A stretch of 64,000 bases of DNA from Streptomyces triticirhizae. Lineage in GTDB: Bacteria > Actinomycetota > Actinomycetes > Streptomycetales > Streptomycetaceae. The DNA is taken from positions 1-64,000 of the forward strand of contig NZ_RFFJ01000001.1 of assembly GCF_003696235.1 (NCBI RefSeq), in the 5' to 3' direction. The notes beneath the pieces are model-generated. The model had not been told where the DNA came from. It saw only the letters and a program-made list of their open reading frames with translations, and searched no databases. How positions within the stretch are numbered: position 1 is the first letter of the stretch; each line of letters begins with the position of its first letter. Both the position numbers and the translations under genes were made by a program. This document shows, one piece after another, positions 27,566 through 37,200 of this stretch.

Positions 27566-29145
27566 GACAGGGTGGCCCGGCTGAATCCGGGGAACTGCTC
27601 GAAGAGGTCCTCGGCCACGCCGGAGATCCCGGGCACGTGCGCGGTGGTGAAGGGCTTGAAGACCGGGGCGATGGTGTTGCCCTCCTCCCACAGGGCACGC
27701 TGGGCGGCGAGCCCCGCCCGCGCCGACTCCTCGCCCGAGGTGCCGCGCGCGGTGGCGACCAACTCGTCCACGTCCGGCCGGTCCCAGCCCAGTGCCGCCG
27801 GGTTCTGTCCCCCGTAGGACATCTGGTAGAGGGGCAGGGCCGGGGTGGGGACGGAGAAGCTGGCCGCCAACGGCAGCCTGGTGTAGGCGGGGTAGTCCGC
27901 GAAGAGCTGTCCCGCCGGCAGCTCCTCCAACGTCGCGTCCACGCCGACCGCGACCAGGTTCTCCACGTACAGCGTGGCCACTTCCACCATCCCCGGGGTC
28001 TCCGGGCCCGTGGTCAGGGTGACGCGCATCCCCTCGGCCCCCGCCTCGCGCAGCAGGCGCCTGGCCCGGTCCGGATCGAAGGGGCGCTGTTCGATCTCGT
28101 CCGCGTAGTCGGGGAAGCCGGGGGAGAGCAGGTCGTTGCCGACGGTGGCATCGCCGAAGAAGACCGACTCCACCATGGCCTCCCGGTCGGCCGCCAACTT
28201 GAAGGCGGTGCGCACCCGGTTGTCCCGGAACGGCTCGTGGGCGAGGTTCATCCGGAAGAAGAGGCCGGAGACGTAGGGCGGGCTGGTGCTGGTCAGCGTG
28301 AAGCGCTCGTCCTCGCCCAGGGTTCTGGCGGTGACCGGGGACAGGTCGTGGGCGAAGTCCACCTGGCCGCCCGTGAGGGCCGCCGCGCGGGCCTCGCTGT
28401 CGGGCAGGGAACGCAGTTCCAGGCCGTCCAGGTAGGGCGCGTCGCTCAGCTCGGGGTGGGTGAACTCCTCGTTGCGCACCAGGGCACAGCCCTCGCCCGG
28501 CACGAACTCCTCCAGTCGGAACGGGCCGGAGGTCGCGACCTCGGGGGAGAAGTCGCTGTTCTCCTTCACCACCAGGTAGTTGCCCTGGCACAGCAGCAGC
28601 CGGCCGTCGGCGACCGGCGCCAGGGTCGGCAGCACCAGGGTGTGGTCGTTCTCCACCCGGGCGCCGGCGAAGTCGAAGGTGGCCGCCGGGTTCTTGTAGA
28701 CCGGCAGCGACGCCGGGTCCTCGGCGGGGGAACGCAGCGACCACAGCACGTCGCGCGCGGTCAGCGCCGAGCCGTCACTGAAGGTCAGGCCACGGCGCAG
28801 GCGCAGCGTGTAGGCGCTCAGCTCCCCGTTCACCTCGATGGTCTCCAGCACCCCGTACCGCACGCCGTCCGGCGCCGACGGGTCGAGGTCGCCCAGGGTC
28901 GCGTGCAGTGCCCGCGCCCTGACCATGTCCAAGGCCGTTCCGCCGACGAAGTGGTTCAGCGTCTCGCCCGCACCGGCGCCGGTGAACGCGGCGCGCAGGG
29001 TGCCGCCGCGTCGGGGCTTTCCGTCCGAGCGCGCCGGGCTCTCCTCTCCCGAGCCGCATCCGGTGAGCAGGGCGGGGCCGGCGACGGCTGTCGCGGCCAC
29101 CAACAGGCCGGAACGCAGCAGCGTGCGTCTCGCCAGAGGCTCCAT
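27562..29145 (-). CDS. solute-binding lipoprotein, peptide/nickel family (SBP_bac_5)
   Basis: 527 aa. RR-containing signal peptide with a lipobox (ALLTGCGSG, Cys near residue 30), so it is anchored outside the membrane. The SBP family 5 features are clear: LRRGLTFSDGSALTARDVLWSLR, PYVSGLFFRMNLAHEPFRDNRVRTAFKLAADREAM (the usual 'N..PF.D..VR.A' block) and the long C-lobe. ATG 29145 with AAGGAG upstream. Because it is sandwiched in a siderophore operon, its ligand is probably the metallophore complex rather than peptide (inference). Confidence 0.9.
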   Translation of the reverse strand: MEPLARRTLLRSGLLVAATAVAGPALLTGCGSGEESPARSDGKPRRGGTLRAAFTGAGAGETLNHFVGGTALDMVRARALHATLGDLDPSAPDGVRYGVLETIEVNGELSAYTLRLRRGLTFSDGSALTARDVLWSLRSPAEDPASLPVYKNPAATFDFAGARVENDHTLVLPTLAPVADGRLLLCQGNYLVVKENSDFSPEVATSGPFRLEEFVPGEGCALVRNEEFTHPELSDAPYLDGLELRSLPDSEARAAALTGGQVDFAHDLSPVTARTLGEDERFTLTSTSPPYVSGLFFRMNLAHEPFRDNRVRTAFKLAADREAMVESVFFGDATVGNDLLSPGFPDYADEIEQRPFDPDRARRLLREAGAEGMRVTLTTGPETPGMVEVATLYVENLVAVGVDATLEELPAGQLFADYPAYTRLPLAASFSVPTPALPLYQMSYGGQNPAALGWDRPDVDELVATARGTSGEESARAGLAAQRALWEEGNTIAPVFKPFTTAHVPGISGVAEDLFEQFPGFSRATLS

Positions 29146-29215
29146 GGGTGTTTCTCCTTCAATCGCGCCGCGCCCACGCGGGGCCTCGGCGAAGAGCGCG
29201 GCACGGTGCGCGCGC

Positions 29216-29413
29216 TCAGCTGTCGTGCAGGGTGATCGCGCCGGCCGGGCAGCCGTCCACGGCGCGGAGAACCTCCGCCATCTCGTGCCCGCCCGGCTCG
29301 GCGCGGCGCAGGACGACGAGTCCGTCGTCCTCGCCCTGGTCGAAGAAGCGCTCCGCGGTGAGCACGCACTGCCCGGCTCCCACGCAGATGTCCGGTCGCA
29401 CCTCGATGCGCAC
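29216..29413 (-). CDS. ferredoxin, [3Fe-4S] type
   Basis: 65 aa. Cys pattern DICVGAGQCVLTAERFF...VDGCPAGAI (C-x5-C...C-P) with no fourth core Cys, as in the small 3Fe-4S ferredoxins that feed electrons to bacterial P450s. GTG start with GAGGAG. It lies between the salicyl-AMP ligase and the binding protein, as in the coelibactin cluster, and its likely partner is the P450 at 46.4-47.6 kb. Confidence 0.92.
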   Translation of the reverse strand: MRIEVRPDICVGAGQCVLTAERFFDQGEDDGLVVLRRAEPGGHEMAEVLRAVDGCPAGAITLHDS

Positions 29414-29476
29414 GGACTCCTCACCTCCGCTCCGGTGTGTGTTCCGCCGGCCCGGCCGGCGGGGTGGTCGGGGGCG

Positions 29477-31093
29477 TCAGAGCAGCGCCCGCAACGCCCG
29501 CTTGTCGATCTTGCCGACGGCGGTGAACGGCATCTCCGGGACGACGCGCACCCGGTCGGGAGCCTTGTAGGCGGCCACGCCCCGCTCGCGCAGGAAGACG
29601 GCGACCTGTCGTGCGTCGGGCGGGGAGCCCGCGCAGACCAGGAACGCGACCGAACGCTCGCCGAGTTCGGGGTCGGGGGCCGCCACCACGGCGGCGGAGA
29701 CCACCTCGGGGTGGGCCAGCAGGTGCTCCTCGACCTCGGTGGCGTCGATCTTCTCCCCGCCTCGGTTGATCTGGTCCTTCACCCGGCCCACCACCCGCAG
29801 GTTGCCGCCGGGTTGGCGGCGCACGAGGTCCCCGGTGCGGTAGTAGCCGTCCTCGGTGAAGTGGGTCCGCGCGTGCTGCGGCGATCGGTAGTAGCCGGTC
29901 AGCGTGTAGGGCCCCCTGGTCAGCAGCTCGCCCGCCTCGCCCTCGGGGACGGGGCTGTCGTCGCGGTCGACGACGAGTACCTCGTCGTCGGGGGAGATCG
30001 GCCGGCCCTGGGTGGTACAGACGACCTCGTCCGGATCGTCGAGGCGCGTGAGGTTGAGCAGGCCCTCCGCCATGCCGAAGACCTGCTGGAGCCGGCAGCC
30101 CAACTCCGGGCCGATCCGCCGTGCCACCTCGTCCGGCAGCCGGGCCGCGCCCACCTGGAGGACTCGCAGGCTCGTCAGGTCCGGCCGGTTCTCCCGCGCC
30201 TCGGCAAGCAGGTGCGGCACCAGCGGCGGGGTGACGGCGGTGATGGTCACCCGCTCGCGTGCGACGAGTTCGAAGACGGTGACGGGGCTGGGGTTCGGGG
30301 CCAGCACGACGGTGCCCCCGGCGTGCAGGGTTCCCAGGAAACCGGGACAGGCGACCGCGAAGTTGAAGGCGATCGGCAGCACGGCGAGGTAGACGCTGTC
30401 GGGGCCGAGCGCGCAGATCTCGGCGGCGGCCCGCGCGTTGTACGCGTAGTCCTGGTGGGTACGCGGGATCAGCTTGGGGGTGCCGGTGGTGCCTCCGGAC
30501 ATCAGGAGCAGCGCCAGGTCGCCTGGTGCGGGCCGGTCTTCTTCCTCGCGACCGGCCGCGTCACCGCGACGGAGCGCGTCGAAGGGGATGAAGTCGTCGT
30601 GGTCGCCGACGTCACCCACGACGATCACCCGGCGGACCGCGTTCTCGGAGGCGCGGATCCCGGCGGCCAACACCCGGTGGTCGAACCGGGCGTGACGGTC
30701 CGGGACGACGTGGGCGACCGCGTCGGTCAGCCGCGCGAGGTGGCCGATCTCCGTTCGGCGGTGCCCCGGCATGGCATGGACGGGGACGACGCCCAGGCGT
30801 TGCAGCGCGAACCAGAGCAACACGAACTCGGCGACGTTGGGGAGTTGGACGATGACCCGGTCACCGCGTCGGAGTCCGACGCCGTAGAGCGCGCGAGCGA
30901 CGGTCGTGACCTCGTCCTCCAACGCGGCGTAGGTCCACCGACGTTCACCGTCCACCAGGGCCGTCGCCTCGGGGCGCAGCGCGGCCTGTCTCCGGGGGAT
31001 GTCGCCCAGCGGCTCGTCTCCCCAGTAGCCCGCCGAGCGGTAGCGCAGCGCGGCCTTCGAGGGCCAGCCAGGCCAGTCCGGCGTCCCGTCCAT
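29477..31093 (-). CDS. salicyl-AMP ligase (YbtE/DhbE-like)
   Basis: 538 aa stand-alone aryl adenylation enzyme. A3 core LLLMSGGTTGTPKLIPRTH, A5 GMAEGLLNLTRLDDP, A7/A8 YRTGDLVRRQPGGNLRVVGRVKDQINRGG and A10 PFTAVGKIDKRAL with its catalytic Lys. It activates salicylate and loads it on the ArCP at the NRPS1 N-terminus. Start set at ATG 31093 because AAGGAG lies 7 bp upstream, while the earlier ATG 31099 is too close to that RBS. First gene of the minus-strand transport operon, behind a Zur box. Confidence 0.93.
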   Translation of the reverse strand: MDGTPDWPGWPSKAALRYRSAGYWGDEPLGDIPRRQAALRPEATALVDGERRWTYAALEDEVTTVARALYGVGLRRGDRVIVQLPNVAEFVLLWFALQRLGVVPVHAMPGHRRTEIGHLARLTDAVAHVVPDRHARFDHRVLAAGIRASENAVRRVIVVGDVGDHDDFIPFDALRRGDAAGREEEDRPAPGDLALLLMSGGTTGTPKLIPRTHQDYAYNARAAAEICALGPDSVYLAVLPIAFNFAVACPGFLGTLHAGGTVVLAPNPSPVTVFELVARERVTITAVTPPLVPHLLAEARENRPDLTSLRVLQVGAARLPDEVARRIGPELGCRLQQVFGMAEGLLNLTRLDDPDEVVCTTQGRPISPDDEVLVVDRDDSPVPEGEAGELLTRGPYTLTGYYRSPQHARTHFTEDGYYRTGDLVRRQPGGNLRVVGRVKDQINRGGEKIDATEVEEHLLAHPEVVSAAVVAAPDPELGERSVAFLVCAGSPPDARQVAVFLRERGVAAYKAPDRVRVVPEMPFTAVGKIDKRALRALL

Positions 31094-31160
31094 CCTCATG
31101 CTCCTTCCACCCGCGCCGGGGAGACTCCCTCGCGTGTCGGGGATCTCCCGTGTGCGGCCT

Positions 31161-31176
31161 TGAACATGATTATCAT
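31161..31176. promoter_or_regulatory. Zur box in divergent NRPS / ligase promoter
   Basis: TGAACATGATTATCAT is a near-palindromic match to the Zur box, with AT-rich flank CTTTACATAGG. It lies 68 bp from the salicyl-AMP ligase start and 38 bp from the NRPS1 start. One bound dimer could therefore repress both the uptake operon (minus) and the biosynthetic operon (plus). Confidence 0.7.
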
Positions 31177-31214
31177 CTTTACATAGGCTCCGGGAAGCGC
31201 GGAGCCATCGCTCC

Positions 31215-34200
31215 GTGAGCACCACGACCCATCCAGCGGGACAGGCCTCGACTCGCCGCCCGCGAAGGAGGCGCTCCGCACCCGTGACCGACGCAACTGG
31301 AACCCGACGTGCGACAACGGACGGACCCGAGGTCCTCGCGACGGTCGCCGCACTGCTTGAGGTGTCGGTGGACGACATCGGCCCCGGGGACGACCTGTTC
31401 GAACTGGGGCTGGACTCCCTCGGCCTCATCCGGCTGACCGCCGAGTGGCGTCGACGCGGATTCGCCGTCAACTTCGAGCAGTTGGCGGAGGCGCCCACGG
31501 TCAGCGACTGGACGGGTCTCCTCAACGCGGCCATCGGGCCTCAGCCTCCGGACGCACCCCGCGCGGAGCAGGAGGACGGTCGGGCCCGGCCCGCGACGGG
31601 CGACGTCGAGTCCCAACCGTCGTTCCCACTGGGGCTCATGCAGCACGCCTACTGGATCGGGCGCAGGGACGAGCAGCCGCTCGGCGGTGTCGGCGCCCAC
31701 TTCTACGCCGAACTGGACGGGAGCGGCGTGGAGCCGGAGCGTCTCGCCGACGCGGTCACTCAGCTGCGCCGGCGCCACGAGATGCTGCGCGTGACCGTGC
31801 TGGACGACGGTCACCAGCGCGTTCTGGACCGCCGGATCGAGCCGGCCGTCACCGTGCACGACCTCCGCCGCCGCCCGGCCGAGGAGGTGGAGACGTTCCT
31901 GGCCGAGACGCGCGACCGTCTCACCCACCGCCGCATGGACGTGGAGAACGGGGAGGTCTTCGACGTCGCTCTCTCGCTACTCCCGGGCGGTGCCACCCGG
32001 TTGCACCTCGACCTGGACATGGTCGCCGCGGACGCCGCCAGCATGAGGATCCTGCTGGCGGACCTCCAGCGGCTCTACGTCGACCCGGCGGCCGAACTGC
32101 CCACCCTCACCACCGGCTACGGCGCCTACCTGCGGCGCGCCCAGGAGGAGCGGGCGAAGGAACGGGAGGAGGCCCGCGCCTGGTGGGCGGCGCGGCTGTC
32201 CGACATCAGCGCGCCGCCGGCACTGCCCGCCGTGGTGGACCCGCTGAGCCCGGAGTCCGCCGCTGAGCGCTTCCGCCACACCATGCGCCTGCACCATCGG
32301 CTCGACGCGGACCACACGGCGCGCCTGTACGCGGCGGCTCGCCGGCATGGGCTGACCCCCACCGCCGTGCTCGCCACGGCCTTCGCCGAGGTGATGGCCG
32401 CCTGGAGCGCCGAACCACGGTTCTTTCTCAACCTCCCGCTCTTCCACCGCGATTCGGCGACCCCGGACGCCGAACTGCTGGTGGGCGACTTCAGCAGCTC
32501 GATCCTGCTGGAGGTCGACCTGAGCGCCGCGCGCCCGTTCGCCGCGCAGGCGAAGGACGTCCAGTCCCGGCTGCGCGCCGCCATCGCGCACGGGGCCTAC
32601 TCCGGCGTCGAGGTGCTGCGGGACATGGCACGAGCGGGCGGTGGTGCCCCCGTTCTCGCGCCGGTCGTCTACACCAGCGCCCTCGGCCTCGGCGAGGTCT
32701 ACGACCGTCCGGTGCGGGAGACCTTCGGCGAGCCGTCCTGGATCATCTCCCAGGGGCCGCAGGTCTGGCTGGACGCCCAGGTCACCGAACTGGCCGGGGG
32801 ACTCCTGCTCAACTGGGACGTGCGCGAACAGGTCTTCGCGCCCGGCACGGTCCAGGCCGCCTTCGACGCCTGTGTGGCGCTGCTCGACGGCCTGTTGAAC
32901 GACGAGGAGAGCTGGGGTCGGCCCGTGGGCCCGCAACTCCCCGCCGCCCAGCGGCGGGTGCGGGAACGGGTCAACGACACGGCTGCCCCGATCGCCGACA
33001 CGCGCCTCCACGAGGGCTTCCACCGCACCGCCGCCGAACACCCGGAACGGGTGGCCCTGATCGACGAGTCGGGCCGGCCCCGCACCTACCACTGCCTGGC
33101 CCGTTGGGCCGGCCAGATCTCGGCCCTGCTGCTGGCCCAGGGGGTGCGCCCCGGCGACCCGGTGGTTGTCAGTCTCCCCAGGGGCGCGGCGCAGGTCGCC
33201 GCCGTCCTGGGGGTCCTCGGGGCCGGCGCCACCTATGTCCCCGTCGGTGTCGGACAGCCCGAGCACCGGGCCGCGCTGGTCCTGGGGGCCGCAGAGGCGA
33301 CCGCCGTCCTCACGGACGAGCGGCACCGGGAACGGTGGCGCCGCGTCGCCGGCGAGGCGCTCGCCGTGCTGCCGGTCGAACAGGCTGGGCGGTTGGTCCC
33401 CGCCGAGCCGGCTCTCGACCAGCCGGCGGACTCCCTCGCCTACGTGCTGTTCACCTCGGGCTCCACCGGGGTGCCCAAGGGCGTGGAGGTCTCCCACCGG
33501 GCCGCCATGAACACGCTGGGAGCGATCAACGCACGGTTCAGGGTCGGTCCCGACGACCGTGGACTGGCGCTGGCCGAGTTGGACTTCGACATGTCCGTCT
33601 ACGACATCTTCGGCCCGCTGTCCGCAGGAGGTTCCGTCGTCCTGGTCGGCGAGGAGGCCCAACGCGACGCCCCGCACTGGGCCACGCTGGTGCGCGAGGC
33701 GGGCGTCACCGTCGTCAACTGCGTGCCCGCGCTGCTGGAGATGCTCCTGACGGCGGCGGAGGCCGGCACTGAGCTGGGCAACTCGCTGCGGCTGGTGCTC
33801 CTGGGCGGGGACTGGGTGGGCCTGGACCAGCCGGGGCGGCTGCGCGCACTGGTGCCGGGGGCACGGACGGTCGCGCTCGGCGGCATGACCGAGGCGGCCG
33901 TGCACTCCACGGTCTTCGAGGTGGACGAGGTGGACCCCGGCTGGTCCTCCGTCCCGTGGGGCGTTCCCCTGCCGAACATGCGCGCTCGCGTGGTGGACGC
34001 TCGTGGACGGGACTGCCCGGACTGGGTGCCGGGAGAGCTGTGGATCTCCGGCACCGGCCTGGCGGCCGGCTACCGGGGCGACCCCCGTCGTACCGCCGAG
34101 CGATTCGTTCACCACGCCGGGCACCGTTGGTACCGGACCGGGGATCGGGCGCGCTATCGCGCCGACGGGGTCCTGGAGTTCCTCGGTCGGGCCGACCACC

Positions 34201-37200
34201 AGGTCAAGCTACGCGGCTATCGCATCGAACTCGGCGAGGTGGAGGCCGCCGCCGTCGGTCACCCCGATGTCCACGCGGCGGTGGCGCTGGTCACCGGTGA
34301 CCCAGCGCGGCTGGTGCTCGTCGTCGCCGGACGTGCCGCCCGCGAGGACGTGCTGTGCCACCTGCGTGCCCACCTTCCCGCGTACATGGTGCCCAGCCAG
34401 GTGACCGTCGTGGAGACGCTGCCGCTGACCCGCAACGGCAAGCCCGACCGGGCCCGAGCGGCGGAACTCGCCGACGGAGAACGGGCCGTGAGGGCCGGCG
34501 CCGCCCCCTCCGGATGGGCCGAGACCGTCGTCGCACGCGTGTGGTCGCACGTACTGGGCGTCGCGGACATCGCGCGCGAGGACTCGTTCTTCGCCCTGGG
34601 CGGCGACTCGCTCCTCGCCACCCGGGTGATCGTCGCGCTGCGCCGGGCCGGGGTGGGCGGGGCCGGCGTCGCCCGGCTGTTCTCCCGGCCGCGCCTGGCG
34701 GAGTTCGCCGCCGGCCTCACCCGCCAGACGGCTCCGGAGGAGGTGCTGGCCCAGGGCGACCCGGAGCGGCGGCACGAGCCGTTCCCGCCCACGGACGTCC
34801 AGCGCGCCTTCTGGATCGGACGCGACGACCGCCTGCCGCTGGGCGGCGTGGGGACCTACCACTACAGCGAGTTCGACGGCGTGGACGTCGATCCGCACCG
34901 GATGGAACGGGCCTGGCGCAGGCTCGTCCAGCGCCACGAGATGCTGCGTGCCGTCTTCGACGAGGACGGTCGGCAGCGCATCCTGCCGACCGTGCCCGAC
35001 CATCCGATCGCGGTCACCAGCGTCACCTCGGAGGAGGCAGCCGAGGCCGAACTCGCGCGCCTGCGCGAGGAGTCGTCGCACCGTCGTCTGGACCCCACCC
35101 GATGGCCCCTGTTCGACCTCAGGGCGGTGCGCTACCCGCGTGAGGGACGAATCCGCACGCGCCTGGCGATCGGTCTGGACTACATCGCCCTCGACGGCGC
35201 GTCGATCATCCTGCTCTACGGCGAACTCGACGCCCTCTACCGCGACCCAAACGCGCCCCTGCCGCCCATCGACGTCTCCTTCCGGGACTACGTCCTTCAG
35301 GTGGTCCCCGACGCCGAAGCGGTGCGACGCGCCCGCGCCTACTGGCTCGACCGGCTGGAGCACCTTCCCCCGGCGCCCGCGCTGCCGTTGGCCAAGGATC
35401 CCTCGACGCTCGCCCACCCGCGCTTCACCCGCCGCGCCCGCCCGCTCGCCGCCGACCGCTGGGAGCGGCTGCGCGAGCGCGCGGCCCGGCACCAACTGAC
35501 ACCGTCGGTGGTGCTGTTGCTCTGCTACGTCGAGGTGCTGGCCGTGTGGAGCGACCGGACCGGGGTGACGGTCAACCTGACGCTCTTCAACAGGCTGCCG
35601 GTCCACCCCCACATCCACCGCGTGGTCGGCGACTTCACCTCCGTCTCCCTCATCGGGCACCGCCCCGCCCCCGGCGAGGACTGGCTGACCGCCGCCCACC
35701 GCCTCCAGCGCACGATGGCCGAGGACCTCGACCACCGCGAGGAGTCGGCGATCTGGCTGATGCAGGAACTCGCGCGGCGCACGGGGACCGTCGAGGCCGC
35801 GATGCCGGTGGTCTTCAGCAGTTCGGTCGGGGTAGGCGAGCGGGAGGCGAAGGATCTCTCCGAGTCCTTCCCCGCCAAGGTGTACGGCATCTCCCAGACC
35901 CCGCAGGTGATGCTGGACAACCAGGTCACCGAGGCGGCCGGCGGCATCGTCGTCAGCTGGGACGCCGTTGAGGAACTCTTCCTCCCCGGAACCCTCGACG
36001 CCATGTTCGACACCTACTGTCGGCTCCTCGATCGACTGGTGGACGACGGGGAGTGGGCCGGCCCACTCCCCGTCGTGCTGCCCGAGCGACAGCGCCCGCG
36101 CCGCCGGGAACTCACCGCGTTCACGGCCTCCGGGCCCGGCGAGACGTTGCACGCCGCCTTCTTCCGGCAGGCCGTGGCTGACCCGGCCCGCACGGCGCTG
36201 GTCCTTCCCGGCGCATCACTGACCCACGGGGCGGTGGCCGGCCGGGCCCTGCGCGTCGCGGCGGCCCTCGCCGCCCGGGGCATCGGCCCAGGAGACACCG
36301 TGGCGCTGGCACTGGCCGCCGGCCAGGAGCAGGTGACGGCTGCGCTCGGGGTGCTGCGGGCCGGAGCGGCCTTCGCCGCCTGCGCCCCGGACACGCCCCC
36401 CGACGTCCGGCGGGCCCGCTTGCTGGCCGCCGGCGTCGCGCTGGCGATCGCCGACTCCCCTCAACAGGAGGGCGCGTGGCCGACCGTCACGCTGGCGGAG
36501 CTGCTGGCCGGCAACGACACCCCGCCGCCCCGCGACGTGAAGGATCCCGACGCGCCCGCCCTGTGCGTCCTGTCCGGAGGCGAAGGGACCTCGCCCGCGC
36601 GGGCCGTGCGGCACAGCCACCGCGCCGCGCTGGCACCGCTCGCCGCACTGCGCGACCGCCTCGGCCTCGACCGGAACGACCGGGGGCTCGCCCTGCACGG
36701 ACTCGACAGCCACCCGGCCCTGTTCGACGTCTTCGGCCTGCTGGGCACCGGGGCCACGCTGGTGTTGCCGGGCGCGGAGGAGCGCGCCGACCCCGGGGCC
36801 TGGCGGCGGCTGGTCGCACGGCACCAGGTCACCGTCTGGAACGGCACCCCCTGGCAGCTCGGCGCCCTGCTGGGCGGCAGCCCCGACGCCCCCGACACCG
36901 TCCTCGGCCGGCTCCGTCTGGCGCTGGTCTCCGGTGACCGCGTGCCGTCGGGTCTGCCCGCACTGCTCGGCGAACGGGTGGGCGCCCACTGCCGGTTGGT
37001 CCCCCTGGGCACCGTCCCCGGCGCCGCCGGATGGACCAGCCTGCTCGCCACCGACGGCGAACCCGGCCCGGACTCGGCGTTTCCGCGCGGGACCCCGCTG
37101 GCCGGCCACCTCCATCGCGTGGTGGACGCCCTGGGCGGCGACTGCCCGGAGTGGGTCGTGGGCGAGGTGCTCCTCGGCGGTGTCGGGGCTCCCGTCGAGG

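Noticed and set aside
27562-29145. Annotation as a plain dipeptide or nickel-binding protein
   Set aside because: The family is right, but the operon with salicyl-AMP ligase and ferredoxin makes a metallophore ligand more likely, so the ligand is left as inference.
31977-36152. Very long antisense open frames opposite NRPS1
   Set aside because: They mirror the NRPS codon bias. No motif, RBS or homology is visible, and the plus strand reads as continuous catalytic domains.
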